A stretch of 64,000 nucleotides of DNA from Rostratula benghalensis (lineage: Eukaryota; Chordata; Aves; Charadriiformes; Rostratulidae), in NCBI GenBank assembly GCA_013399305.1, contig VXAI01000015.1:3926845-3990844 (forward strand). The letters run 5' to 3'. Below, one piece after another: positions 39,710 to 53,529 of this stretch. Numbering within the stretch: position 1 is the first letter of the stretch; every line of letters begins with the position of its first letter. The notes under the pieces were generated by a model that saw nothing but the letters and a program-made list of their open reading frames with translations, had not been told where the DNA came from and did no database searches. The translations under genes and the position numbers were made by a program.

Positions 39710-41323
39710 TATAAAGGGAAAAGTTGCTTCATTCGGAATTATTTTAGGCCTCTTGAACCAAGAACATATTTATTCTACTGAAACCTCATCTCATTCATTT
39801 AGTAGCGTAGTTCATATTTGGCAATGCAGCTAAAGCATTACCTTGAAAGAGAAAAAAGTTTTCTTAGCTTTTCTTGCACTAAAGGCAAATGGAAATTAGT
39901 TCAGAAATCTGCCTGTATTTCTTCATGTCCTTGCAATGTCTCCATGCCATGTAAATTCTGTCTGCTTTTATGTCTGCAGTGAAACCACTGCCAGCCTCAG
40001 AGCTAGAGACTTCTAGATCATCATTTAGAGAACAGAAAAACTTGGTGAATCAGATGCTTGACTTGGTTAGGTATTTTCTGTGAACTGCAGCTTATCGTCT
40101 GAAGTTGTTTTTTCTTGGCAGAAAACTGAGGGGGGAAAAAACTACTTTTGCAAAACATCACCACAGAGAAAATCAGTGGGAGTTTTCACCGCCTCACTCC
40201 CCTTTGCTGCTGTATCACTGGGGTCTTTTTTTCTGTTTTTTTCATTGGGTTTTGTAACTTCAATTTTGGAATTTAATGCCCCTTCTGTTTCCTGGATTCT
40301 AGCCTTGTGAGTGCAGCTTCTTATCACATGAACCAAATGAGATTGACAGATGAGCTGGGTCATACCCTCTACAAGATACAAACTATTCAGGTTCTGGAAA
40401 TAACTTTCCTGAAATAGGACTGCGCCTTTATCTATAAAATGACTAAAACTGCAGTCCTCCCATGTAACAGTATTTTTAGCACATTACCCTATAATTAAGT
40501 TCAGAAACAAGACAACCCCTCAAGTGTTAGGGATTGGGAAATCTCTACCTCTGGGAAAACGTAGCACCTTATTTAGTAAACTAAAAAGAATAGTCAGGAA
40601 GGCACTGTAAAAATTCTGTGAAATCAGGTCTAAGTAGCTGAACACGGTGGAATATTAGCTAGGTGCAGTGTTTTATCTAATATGATAGCAAGGTAAGCCC
40701 TTTTTCTTCGGGGACAATATTAACTATTTGAAACCACTCACGATTTTAATCTTGCTGGCTTGGGCGGTGCATATGGAAGTCATCTGTGCTTTAGCAGACT
40801 AGATACTTTTGGACTGCAGTTCCTCTTACAGAAAGCATAGATTTGGTAATGTCAGAATTTTCTGTGAGTTCTTGTCAGAAGGAGTTTTATAGAGCTAACA
40901 ACTAAAATCAATTTCAGAAAAATGTTTAGTCATTTCAAGTTGACAGTGTTTAGTGAAATTTGATGACGTTTGAGTTCAGAGCAAATTTTACTTACACATT
41001 AGGGTTTATACACTTCTGTTCCATTTAAAGTAATATGTGTGCAACAGTGAATACTGAAGTATGATGATGACTTTGAAGAAAAGCAGAAGTTTTTTCATAT
41101 TTTAATTTTGGCAAATTCAAAGGAACTCTTTCAGCTTAATTAATTAAAATATTCTAAATTTTCTGAAAATGTATTTAAGGGGCTTAATTTTATGTACTGC
41201 AAATGCACACATGATGCTTGGGGAATCCTGTATTAAAGGATACTTGGTACAAAAACTAAATTAAAAAAAAAAAGCTCTACTGTTCTAAAATACTGATAAA
41301 ATAAGAGTCTACAGAAGGCCTGT

Positions 41324-41382
41324 AATCACAGAATATCAAGGTTTGGAAGGGACCTTGAAAGATCATCTAGTCAAATCCCTCA
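41324..41382 (-). mobile_element. CR1 LINE fragment, 3' end, antisense orientation
   Basis: The stretch AATCACAGAATATCAAGG, then TTTGGAAGGGACCTTGAAAG and ATCATCTAGTCAAATCCCT, is the reverse complement of the extreme CR1 3' end. That is the part just before the short terminal repeats, where intact copies read as AGAATCACAGAAT-like units on this strand. Only about 60 bp remain, so it is a heavily truncated and diverged copy. It lies about 5 kb from the other CR1 fragment and in the opposite direction, so the two are separate insertions. Confidence 0.88.
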
Positions 41383-43497
41383 TGTGTTTATTATAATTTT
41401 CTGTGGCCTAGTTGCCAACTGTGATCTGTAAATCATTAGAAGTCCTCTGGGCATGTTTCCATCTGGTTTCCATCAGTTGTGCCCTTCTCCAAAATTCATG
41501 GTTCTCAGAGCTTCTGTCAATGAAGGAGAAGGGAGTTTGTATCCCAGTCAGCAGTTGCAGAGATCTCACCAGACTGTGAACAGGATGATCACAGAGAAGC
41601 TGAGGGGTAGAAGTGGGGTGTTGCAGGCAGTAGCAACTGAATGAGTAGGTTTCTGCAAGAGAGTGGTGGTTCACCCTATGAAAATGTGTTGCTTCCTGTA
41701 GTCTCAGCCTGTTAATGGCATGAAAGATACAGACATGTGATAGGAATGACTACTCTGGATAATTAGATCACACTGAGTGGTGCCTGGATGAAATGCAGAG
41801 TATTCTTTTTTTCAGTTGTGAACATCAACATAGTGAATAAAAGTAAGATGGTTTCAGCTAGTCAACAACAGCTTTAATATTTTTCTTACCCATTTTGTTC
41901 CCTCAAGATTCCATTTTTGAATCTTTTCTTAAGAGTAAGGCAATAAAAGTTTTCAAGCAGGTTTGACTCAAGTGACATTAATGTCTTCCACCCTGTAAAT
42001 ACCACTCCTGGTTCCTAAGCAGGCTGAAAAATCAGAGCCTGGCTTGAGCTGTTAGAACACACGCAGAGTTCTGTGAAGAAAAATTAGCCTTCCTCACAGA
42101 CTGCAAGAATAGCAAAAAGAAGAATAATGATGAAAGCTATTGCTGAACAAAACGAATTATTTTTAGAAGCCCTGTTCTCTTAGCTCAGCCAGTTGAAAAG
42201 AGAAGCCATTCTGTGCCTTTGTATCTGCCTGTCATGTATAGTGTAGACACACTGAGTATATGTAATAAAAAGTAAAAACTTTTTCAGTAGAATAGGAGTA
42301 GCCCTCTTACTCTTACACTATCTGTTCTTTTGAAGAGGCACTGATTAAAGAGCAATGAATTTTAGGTCACAGTAACTGACCCTTCTTAACAGGTTCATAA
42401 ATGGTAATTTCTGTGTTACAACGGTGTACCAACACTTTGTTTCTCTGATCATGGTTTTGAAAATATAACAGATTTTGTATTTAATTTGGAAATTGGGTCT
42501 ATTGATAATCGAACCTCTCTTTTGCATATTCTTCAAAAATTCACCACCATCCTCATCATTACATTTTTACAATACAATAGGTTTTAAAGATGATAAAGAT
42601 TTTCATTTCTGAGGACTCAGGTAAAGTGCCATGAAAAAATTTCCAGGAACAAAGATGGATGCTTCCCTTTTTCTTTCAATACTGAATTCCTGTGTGGTTT
42701 CACTTGTGGACTCTGCAGTGTCATAGTATTGCAGTGTATTAGCAAGACAAAGTTCTAATGCCATAGAAATGAAGTTATTAGATCCCAGGTGACCAGAGGG
42801 TATTGAGGACAATAGTGAAACATTAAGCTCCAGATGAAACCTCACGGGAGCCATGCGATGTGCATTGTCTTGCTGGCAAATGTTATACCAAAATCAGGCT
42901 GAGAACCCTTCTCAATGCCAAATTCCGTCCTTAGGAGCAGTCTGCTTTGAATCAGAGAAGGGTTGTCTCCTGGTTGATTAAGGTACAGTTGGTTCCCTGT
43001 GTGACAGCAATGGCCTCTGGTTAGCCTCCCCTTCGGTCCAGAATTACTAAATCTGCAAATACTTTTTGTTGCTTTTATGCTTTGTGTGTTGCCTCTCAGA
43101 CACTTTGTATGGAGCAAGACCTGAGTGAGGCGGTATTTGTTACTCTGTTATTCTTTCCCCTTCTCTCTGTCTATTTTAAAGTGAATTTCAGTCAGATGAA
43201 ATTGAGAAAAAAAAGAAGTGATTGCCTCTATCTGGTACAAAGTTTTAGGCACATGCTAATGACTCAAAGATCTTAATTTTTCAGGATTTGCTATTTGTAC
43301 TGGACGGAGCTTAATGCAAATGTGCATTCATATCTCCTTTCTTTGAACATAGTTTCTTTTATTTATATGTGGCATCTGTTGAACTCAACACAAAATTACT
43401 GTCTGTAGTGGATTTTATTTTAATTTGTTCTATGGATCATTTTGGTAGTACTCACATTTACATTGGCCACAAACTGAAATGGATTAAATTCAAACTG

Positions 43498-43511
43498 AAA
43501 AAAAAAAAAAA
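43498..43511 (+). repeat. Poly(A) tract, 14 A
   Basis: An uninterrupted A run between CAAACTG and GTTGAATTC. No retroposon body is recognised. Confidence 0.9.
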
Positions 43512-44356
43512 GTTGAATTCTACAAAGGCTTGATCCGTGGGTTTTTTTTCGTCGTTCTGTAATAATATTATTTAAGTTAATGCAGTTTCATGATAAACAG
43601 GAAAGATCAAAGAAGATCTTGTTGCGGGATGCTTCGATGCTTCCCATATTCTTGGTACTTACATATGGTAGTGTGCTGCCTAGGCTGACAAGGTCAGATT
43701 GTACATATATAGTGACACAGCCCTACAGGTGGTAGACTGCAATGTTCAAAGCTCTGGTACAACACAGTAAGAGTTCTCACTAAGAGTGTAATTACCAGTG
43801 TTCTAATCTGTGGTGACATTTTACTCCCATAGCAGATGATCATCCTTGTAAACAGTGAATTTCTGAATCTGCAGGACTCAGCTGTAGACTTGCAGGTTTT
43901 CTTCCATGTGTTTGTTAACAGTTTTCCCATGTTCAATGGGAATGCATCAACACCTCAGAACCAGTAGAAAGCATTTTGCCTTTGAAAATTCATCCGTGCA
44001 TGCAGCAGGGTCGTGTCTTCCCAGTGCCTAGCAAGGTGATTGAATCTGCCGAGGGGGTTTATTGTAGGAGACAGGAGCTAGTGTACATGTGCACACCATT
44101 ATGGGTCTAAATTTCCTCTCCCTCCTCTAACCAGGCAGTAGTTGACGGTGACAAAGTATGTTGGAAATTTGCTGTGTTTTGCATAGAGGCATCTGCTTAT
44201 CACTGGTTGGCAGGACACCCTTCTTTCTCTCTTTAATTTGTTTATGATTTCAGTTCACAGACTGGTCTGTGCAGTTTCATTCAGGTTTCACCTTGAGTTT
44301 TTTTGAATACTTAGGAAAATCTGTTGGAAATTTGGTCTCCGGGGTTTTTGTTTACC

Positions 44357-44378
44357 TTTTTTTTTCCCCCCCCTCCCC
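44357..44378 (+). repeat. Poly(T)/poly(C) tract
   Basis: Nine T followed by eight C, a T and four C. It is a pure pyrimidine tract with no AG-bounded exon after it. Confidence 0.9.
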
Positions 44379-47300
44379 GCAATGGGGTTGTTGCCCAGTC
44401 CTTTGAATTACCCAGAGTTTAAATGTGAAATGTGTCTATCATTGAATCTTTTATTTGGTATTAATGCATAGAATACCAAACACATGAAGCTAAAACCTGT
44501 ATGTGATAAATGCATGCAGACCATTGCTGATACTTCCTGAAAAATCAGAAATTATACTAATTAGCTGGTTGGGGATTTAGCAGTGTCTTGGAAACCCACA
44601 TTGTAGGGCCACTGAAAGAGCAATTTAAATTGGCAGATTGCAAACTATTTTGTTGAGAGTTTGTTTGGTTGTTCACTGTAGTCTTACTCAGATTCTGGAC
44701 GTTAAGAATTCAGTTCTCTGAAATTCCTGAAATCAAAGACTTAGTGCTCCCAAGATTCAAGTTGCCAAGGAACTGCCTAGGGCAGCAGTGTCAGGAAGAC
44801 TGTGTTTAAAACAAGAACCTTTCTTTTTTTTCATTTGCACAAAGAAGTTTGAAATTTCAAGCTTTTGTTCAGAATTCTCATAAAACCACAACTGGGAAAG
44901 TCAGAATCCTCCACAAAAAGAAGTAACTGCGTGTTTTTATTTGCAGAGCATTTTGTAACTATGTGTTGGATGACATCTAAGCACTGAATATTGCTATTTT
45001 GATTGTATTGTGATACAAGATAAACACTAACGAAAACAGTGAACTGCAACAACGGAATTGTACAGCTTCATTTTTTTTCAAAAGCTGTTTTTCACTAAAT
45101 TCTGAATTGGTGTTTAAAATGAGGACTTGCCTAGAGGAGACTACTTTGTTTTTAGAGTACCTTTCACTGGACAACATAGCAATTACTTGCTAAATTTAGA
45201 AATTATTCTGTACCACATCATAGCAGGATTAGACACATTTTGGCATTTAAGCAATTTTTAACACCCATTTTGCCCTTAAGAAAAAATAATGCCATTTGTC
45301 AATCTGGCAGCGAAAAAGTGTTAAAAATGTGGATTGTTTTCAAAGGTATCCCAGGAGGTACAGGTTTTCTATTGCAAAGATGTAGGTTGTCACAGCACTG
45401 GTGGCCATCTTTACTCTGCAGAGGTGTATCACTTCATGGTCGGCAATTTGGGACCCTCAGGGAAAAATGCTCTTTCATTTGCTCCATACGGTTCAGCCAG
45501 CAATGGCTGAGTTAAGAGATTGAGTTAAGGAGAAAGCATTAACTTAAATCCAGTCATTCTTAAAAGAAAGAATGAAGTGATGTTAAGTAATTTGGTTAAT
45601 TATGTAGTTAAAGCCCATTTAAGGTGATATAGTCTTGGCAGCACCAAGGCTGAATCATGCTGAAAACACTAAAGAAAAGGCCAGATTCTGATCCCCTGGA
45701 TTCAGGCATGAAAGCTGAATACAAAACATGCTGACAGCGAGTTTTTATTTCCTCTGGGTAAATAAAGCAATGTCTGAATGTTGAAGGGTCTTTGCGTTTG
45801 GTTGAGCTCTTAATCAAATGGCAGTTTCCATTTTGACAAGGACTGAAACAGAATCATGTTGGAGGAGATGGAGTTAACAAGCTTCCTTCAGCTGCTGCCT
45901 TTTCAGCAGAAAATCAAAGGAGAAAGGTAGCATGGATTCTCTAGCTAGTTACAGTGTCAATAACAGATGTAACTCAAAATTTCTCCCATGTAGGTCGATT
46001 TCAGTACATTTTTTTTTAAACCAGCCTAAAGCTGTATATTTTCATTCCTGACTCATTTTCTGCTTTGTGGAGAGCTTTGCAGGTCTGTTGAGCAGAAATA
46101 AATTTTGCATGGTTGCATGAAATCGGAAATGCTTGAGTGACAGATATGAAGTAAGCAGATAATCTCCTATCATACTTAAAACAATTTGAACCACAGGGGT
46201 TTAAAACCAATAATTTTATATGGAGAATTTTTTTTATAAAAAGGAAGGTTATATTAATGACATTGCCAATAAATATTTTTTCTTAAAAGAATTTCAGGAC
46301 ACCTTAAAACAGTAAAGGAATGTCTTTATGTGTAGTCTTGGCCATAGGTAGATTGCTTGTCTGTAATGAGAAGAATTTATTCTACATCTAATTGAAATGA
46401 ATGATACTGATTTATTTTTAGTTCTTCTGTCCAATCTCCACCATTTTCTGGTATTATGCGTGATAGAAGGAAATATGTGAGGACTTCTGCCACACACTGG
46501 GTCTAGTGCTGTAAAGGGGAAGTTGAGGGGAAAAGAAATCGTCTTTTGTGTAAATACCAATTTTTGCCTTCACAAGTTGTTCCAGATCAAATCTTTTCTT
46601 TGAGAATTAGCCAAAGATAGACAGGAAGAGTAATTCTTGAACTATAATAAGCATAATCATCAGAAAGAAATCTTTACAATAATTTCCACCATTAAATGTA
46701 ATGTAAATTTAAGAAGAAAATATGGTTGTATCTGGCATGGGGGAGAAATCCTGTAACACCTTTTTCTATGGAATTCAATTTAGTGTTAATTTGCTGGAAG
46801 CTTATAAAATAGAACAACAGTAAACCACTAATGAAGGGAAAGGATCGCTAATGAGAGGATGTGTACATTTAAGAGAAAGTCAAAACACTGTTATTGCTGT
46901 CGAGGTAAACAATAAACTAAATGTTAGGTCTGTATTCACACCCTGCACTCCAGAAGGTTTCCCAGAGACTTCCGTGGCAGAAGAAAAAGCATACAAGTTT
47001 CATCTTGCAGGGAGAGACAGATGTTTGAATTTTGCCTATGACGTATTTTACAATATAATTGTTGTTAGTTTTTCTCAAAATTGCTTTAATTGCAATTTCC
47101 ATTATTTGCTTTAAGCTGGTAGATAGATGAGGTTTTTTTTTCCCTTTGTTTACCACTTGCTGTTTCCCTAGCACTGCCAGGAAGAGGCCCTTTTTCCAGT
47201 GTTACTTTGCCACTGGGTGTGTCCTCTAAAGACCCATAGTTTTATGTTGCTAAGATTCACCTGATTGTAAATACAAGACTGTGACCATAAATATGCCGGG

Positions 47301-47895
47301 GTAGATCTTCATATTGATTAAAAAGCTCATTTGGGTATGATCTTGAGAGATCCATCTCTGATCATGTTTATCTTGTCTTCCTTATTTTTTTCAGGCTGTG
47401 AGAGTAACAGAGACTTTTAAAGAAAAAGCAAAATTGTAGTTTCCTTTGAGAAGGAGAGGTGATTTGTAGAGCTGATCAGCTGTCTGGGCTATGTTTGGGC
47501 AGTCAAAAGATTAGGCACATTAACAGTTCTCTGTGTCTAGAATTTTCTATTTGAATGTCCCATCAGTGATCTTTAATCTATAAAACCTCTAGAATTATTA
47601 GGCTGCTGATTTTCATTGTCATTGATTTTGGTTTTCTAAGTGGAGCACATGTGTGTGGATAATTTAGCAAGAGTATATGGAAACATAGAGACTCATCTCT
47701 CCATAACGTGCTCTTGTCTGGGAATGGACTGGTAGACAGAAGATTAGAAAGTATCTGTTCGGACTGCAAATAAAAATAGCAGTTCTGGAATTATATGTCC
47801 TGCATCAGGAAAATTAGGAAAAATATTTATCTTTGATGTGCTATTATGCCTATTAGAATGACGGACATTTTGATTGTTACTGGAACAGGAGGATT

Positions 47896-47940
47896 GGTGG
47901 TACCTCATCTGATCTCTGGTACCTCAGTGGTCTCTGGTAA
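47896..47940 (+). repeat. Imperfect repeat of TGGTACCTCA/TCTCTGGTA units
   Basis: TGGTACCTCA occurs twice about 20 bp apart, and TCTCTGGTA occurs twice about 18 bp apart, in an interleaved pattern. This suggests an old tandem duplication of about 20 bp. Confidence 0.6.
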
Positions 47941-49070
47941 TCACTTTTTTGTAGGCAGGTGTCATTCTTCAGTAGACAGCTGGAAAAAAGAATCAGTGAT
48001 AAGAAATTTGTGCTTTAGAAAACTTCATAAATGTGCAGCCATCTGAGGCTGTCTTTAATTTAGTTTCATTTTTCACTTTGCTGATAGCTGTATCAGAGTG
48101 AATTCAGTGATGCTTACCTTCATTTAAGTGGAGTGAGGAGTTTGCTTCTAGATCTCAAGACGAGAAAAAGCTTGGCATCATTTGCAGTTGATGTCCCTAC
48201 ACTACAACATCTACAATGCACGCAGAACTATTGTCAGTGTCTATTTAAAAATGCAGAGGGTAGCTGGCTGCCTTGCCTTCTGTGTTAAACAGACAGATGA
48301 GACGCCATGCTGTGTCCCTGGGAAGTATAGGAGCAGGGTTGATCTGCTAATATTGATATTTTTAAATAAATACATTCAGAAATGTAGCTAAGCTTTTCTT
48401 TAAGCAAAGTTCTTTTGAATATTCCATGCTATCTTGTGGTCTACTTTTATTTTTCCTGAGGTTTCCTGATAGCCATCATATGAACACACACATTCGCACT
48501 GTCGTTTCCAGTTCTTCATGTGCCTAGAAATGCTGCCTAATTTCAAAAATCTTTATTCATAATGGGAAATTAATTGAACCTCATCTTTGATAAACCTTCT
48601 GTTTTGAAATTAAGGCCACTGCAATTCAGAAGCATCACTTAAATTTGTTATCTGTTAATATTTAACTAAAACTAATTTATTTTGGTTTTATTAGAGGTAA
48701 TTAATTTGCTTGAAGACTGAAGATCTCTCAGCATCCCTTGTTACAAATAAATACATCAGGAATATAAATGAAATTCATAATAGACAGGTAGAAATACAGT
48801 TGACAGTATCTGGTCTCAAGTGTCTCAACTGCTGGGAATTCTGGTGCAGTTGCTATATCTTCTCCAAGGATTTGTTTTGCATAGAGAATTATAATTACCT
48901 TGTGAGAGATCCATTTCTTACTTCATTAATAGATTTTCAGCTGTAGGTTTGTTTTTAATTGATGGGTTGGGAGACTTCAGAAATTCTGCTGGTATTGTCT
49001 GGTATATGGCTTAGGAGGTTGCTATACAAAAATGAAATGCAGGATTCCTTTAATTGAATCTAATTTTCCC

Positions 49071-49090
49071 TTTTTTTTTTTTTTTTTTTT
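49071..49090 (+). repeat. Poly(T) tract, 20 T, followed by CCCCAG
   Basis: Twenty T followed by CCCCAG make a very strong polypyrimidine/acceptor look-alike. No exon follows: a GTGAG donor look-alike comes only about 10 bases after the AG. Confidence 0.95.
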
Positions 49091-52000
49091 CCCCAGTTGA
49101 CGATTTGTGAGAAAACATAGTTTTGATAGTTTGAAGAAACACACAGCAAACAAGTTGTATCTTTAATAAATAATTTATTTCTGTTCGTCGTTTTCCCCAA
49201 TTCTATTGATAAAGCACAGCATGTGAGGATCAGAAACTGTGAAATAAGTTCAGATGAAATGAAATTGGAACTAATCTACATCTTCCTGGAATTCAAGCTC
49301 TTTCAGGTTTGGGGGTGGTTTATATCACTGTATGTGTTTTTAAAAATGGTCTTGTCCCTTTGTACATCCATGAATGGAAAAAGCAGAAAATCGGGGAAGC
49401 AGACGCTATAATGAGTTGATCTTACTATTCCTGGTACCGCTAGCAATCCTAGCACATTAGGGTTTGTACCAAATCATATCCTTTATTAGACAGAATATTG
49501 ATTTCATTATTCTATTTCTCAAACGGGCCTTGTTCTTCCTTCAAACTTCAAGTAAACTTGGGTACCTACCTCTTAGTTCAGGCTGTACAGTCTTTGAATT
49601 GTTTTAAAAGCTTTTTGGTGGCTCAATCAAACCCGATCAGAGATACATACTCCATCAATTATCTACAATTTTTGTTTAATTTTTAAAATTAGGATCAATT
49701 AATCTTTCTTTAATCAGTTGGTCAATGTTGTTCAGTCTTGTGAAAAATCTTTGCCATTTTGAGGTTTCTAGCTCACTGAATAAAGATATTGTTCTGATGA
49801 AGAGCTATTCAAATGTGGATGTGGAGAATGTTAACATTAAAAGTATCCTCATTTCGCTCACCAAAGGAAGCCCAGCAGCCAGCATTTGAACTGTATTTGT
49901 TAATATTCTAGCTGTAGGTATCTTTCAGTTAGAGTTCTTGGAACTGAAGTCATAATTCATTTAGAAGTGAGTGTTTAAATGCATAAGTATAGGATCAATT
50001 TTTTTTTTTTTACATTGTTTTGGTATGTAGCTATTTGAAATAGATAAAATAAGACATTCTTTTTGACTAATGTTTTTCAGTACTTCTCTCTTTTTTTTCT
50101 ACCCTCAAAACCTTTCCTGAGAACTTCTACAAAGCTTTTAATTTGTATCTGCCGCAACAATTGATTTTTATGAACTGAAAAAATTAAATATGACAAGCCA
50201 TAAAGCTAAATGTTATTAGCATTGGAATTACTTTCTTTTTGATCTTTAATTCAGCGTGAGAAATTTCCAACACTTAATTTTGTGAAGTGGAATCCTGTAT
50301 TCAAGTAGTAGTAGTAATCCTTTTTGTTGTCCAACCATTTTCAGAGATTTTTTTGAGTAGGGTTATTTTCACTGTCCAGAGTCTTTTGTGTTGTGTTTTG
50401 GGTTTTTTTATTTGCCCTTTATATATCATTTGAGTCAAGATTTATTTTCAGTCAATGCACAAATCAGAAATATTTTGCATCATTAATCCTCCTCTTTCTG
50501 TGTCTTTCCTTAAGTAAGATTATTTGATAATAATCTGGTATTTTACATGGAAGATGAATTCTGTGCTCTGATTAGACTCTTCCTGGCTCGGTGCTCTAAT
50601 GGTCTTCAGACTTACGAGCTGTCTTCTGTTTTCAGGTTGTTTATATTTTAAATCTAAAACTTACATTAAATATTAGCAAATACAGAAATCACAACAGCAA
50701 AGATTGTATATGTTTTTAGGACATAAAGAGAATTTTATACAAAGTAACAGCAAGAAAGAAATTTTAAAAGCTATATTCAGGTTATGAGTAATGCATGCTT
50801 ATATTAAAAAGGCCTTATGGGCAAAGACAAATTGGATTTCCTAGTGCTCAGACTGTTTTGAGTGGCAGTCAAAATCCTTTTGCAGTCTCTGTAGCTATTT
50901 TACACATCTCATTTATTAAACGAGCAAGTAGGAAAAACATAAACTCTGTGCTATCATGATGTGTCAAGGTTTTCTCTTGGAAACATCTATGAATAAACTG
51001 TGGTTATTTAAATGAATACAAATGTTTAAGTTCCAGAATGTCCTGGTCTGGTTCAGGGATATAGCAGTAGCAAGCTGGATACAGAAACCGAGTGAAACCT
51101 TACAGAATCTTTCTCAGTCAGCCTCAAGCAGTTGATTGTCAACTTTTAAAGAATAAACAAAAATGTAAATATTTACCAATGTTACAGATCACAAAAAGCT
51201 TCCCTGCCTCAGGTATTTAAGGGAGGAAGAACTGAGCATGGCTTGCCAGCCTTCCTTGTATAAAAAATATTAATCAGACCTTACCAAATTACCTATTTTA
51301 ATGTGCTTGTGCCTCATCTCATCTGGTGGCTGAGAGGTGTCAGGTACAAGAAGGCCCTCCCCTTGAACAGCCCCCAGGGGAGTGATGTTCTCTTTCCAGG
51401 CAGTGGCTAAAAGGTCAGCTTCAGCTAGGAAGGAAGATTAATTTTAATTTAAGAGTATGATGCGGTACAGCCTGAATGAGCAGAAGGAAACTCAGACCCT
51501 TTCTGTTTGCCTGTATCATTAAGGAGAGAAGATGGATGCAATTGCACATGCACAGGACTGCTTTCTGAGTAAGTGGGGGTAAAATACATTTCATTGCTAC
51601 CACATGTAATACTAAGTAATGAAATAATTAATGGTTTAAGACTGAAGGTGATATACACCTAATCAGTCACTTGAAGCTAATTTAAGATTAATTGGAGATG
51701 TGAAATAATATGTTTGCTAAGATTTGGAAATAACGAAGAAATAGGTCCGATTGCAATTTCAATGCAGATTTCTAGCTGATGATTTTCTACCCTGTTGAAA
51801 GCAGTTAGGACTCTCTTTGGATTTGTGTCAGAGTTTAATGAAGGGGGAAATACTAAGGGGTTTGCATAGATTGCTTCAATATTCTACTGCTCTTAAGCAG
51901 TTAGTTCCCTGCCTGAATTAGGGCCTTAATGATTTAGTGTTCTTTTGATTTTCTACTAAGCACAATAGTACATAAGTATCTTGCTGGCAGTGTTAATTAG

Positions 52001-53491
52001 GTCTATAAAAGAGAAAATAAGGAAAAATAACTTGACAAATATATTGGTTAGGGTTTGTGTTGTTTGTTATGATAGGTCAATGCAAAGTATTTTGTCTGAG
52101 TTCTGCCAATATTCTGTGTTCTCAAAAATGGCTAGAAAGTTGTCTTTCTAGACTGTAGACATATAGAGCAAATTTATGACAGCAAAATAAGAAGTGGTGG
52201 TAGTTCTTAAAGGCTTAAGACATGTATGTTGGTATAGAGATTGATACACAAGGGGATTTTGTGTTGGTATCTGTCTCTGACTCTGTTTTCATATTGCTGC
52301 TCAGAGCCAGCCAAAACATCTCAGACCACTTTTCCAAAGTGGTCATTGCTGGTGACTGTCCCAGTTTTTCAGGGCTGTCTACACTCAGCAGAGGTCTTAA
52401 TTACTGGGTTTCAATTTGTGAAAAGGAGGTATCATGTATTTCTCCCAGGGCTACTCTACAAAATATTGACATTCTCGGTATGTATATGTATTTGAGCTGC
52501 AGATTTTCTCCAGCCACCATTTAAAAACTGTAAAGGAACTTTGTTTTTTCCATTTGCACAGGATTTCTTGCCTTCAAAATGGATATTAATTAGACTTGAT
52601 TCTAGTCCCTATTTTGTTTTCAAAATAAAACATTTTATTTAGGCAGGGTCTTTCTTCTAATTGCGTAGTGCCTACTATGAAGTTTGGTACATTACCGATA
52701 CTCGTGCTTGAGCTACAGTTCAAGTTTATTAATTGAAGAAAAAAAAATATTTTTTTGTGAATTCTGGTATTTTCTAGCTTTTGTATTTCTCCTTGATGTC
52801 CTAGCAGCAGGACTTTAGATGTTATCAAACAGAAGATAAAGACAGCATTGCTTTTGTTGAGTGATTGAGTCGTCTTCTCTTTTTCGGTACTTGGGAAGGA
52901 TGAATGCACAATTCACTCATTGCTTGCCCTAGAAACTGTAAGTAATGAGAAAATTTCAAATTCTGCCTGACAGACTGCTTAAGCTAATTGTTTTGTGGTG
53001 TATTTTTCCTGAGAATCTTCAGAAATGTAATACACTTGCATTTACATACCGAAATGTACTTACACCTGTAAATACACACATAGTAAAACTATTAAGCTTT
53101 TCTGAAGTTACTACATTTCGCTAAATGGACAGAGAGAATGACACCAGAATTGTTCAGAACAACCTGTGTTGCCCTTCCAGTGTTAACGTTACAGTGTGAG
53201 ATTGTGTGAGAAATCACATCAAGTTCCAATGTTTGCTCTCCCTGAGGAGGGAATGCACAGCGTTGTTCCAGTCTCTGTAAATGGGAATGAAGTATTTTGA
53301 GGTGGGCACTTGTAGATAATGTTAGTTAAGGAAGATTTGGTTGGTCCATGGAAGGACTAGTGTACAGTTTCATACATCTTTTCTTAAAAGAATCATGCAA
53401 GGAAACCAGTGGCCCATAGTACTTTGTTTTGGTTAACTCATAAATTTGTTTAGTGTTTATATATAACATCTTTGCTTAACAGAAGATGAAA

Positions 53492-53529
53492 AATGTGTTG
53501 TACAGTCTTTAATGTGTTGTACAGGTTTT
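53492..53529 (+). repeat. 19-bp tandem duplication, second copy diverged at its end
   Basis: The unit AATGTGTTGTACAGTCTTT is followed at once by a copy matching over its first 14 bases and then diverging to GTTTT. Confidence 0.9.

Noticed and set aside
49071..49110. T20-CCCCAG as a splice acceptor
   Set aside because: The only nearby donor look-alike is about 10 bases downstream and no frame makes sense; it is a homopolymer.
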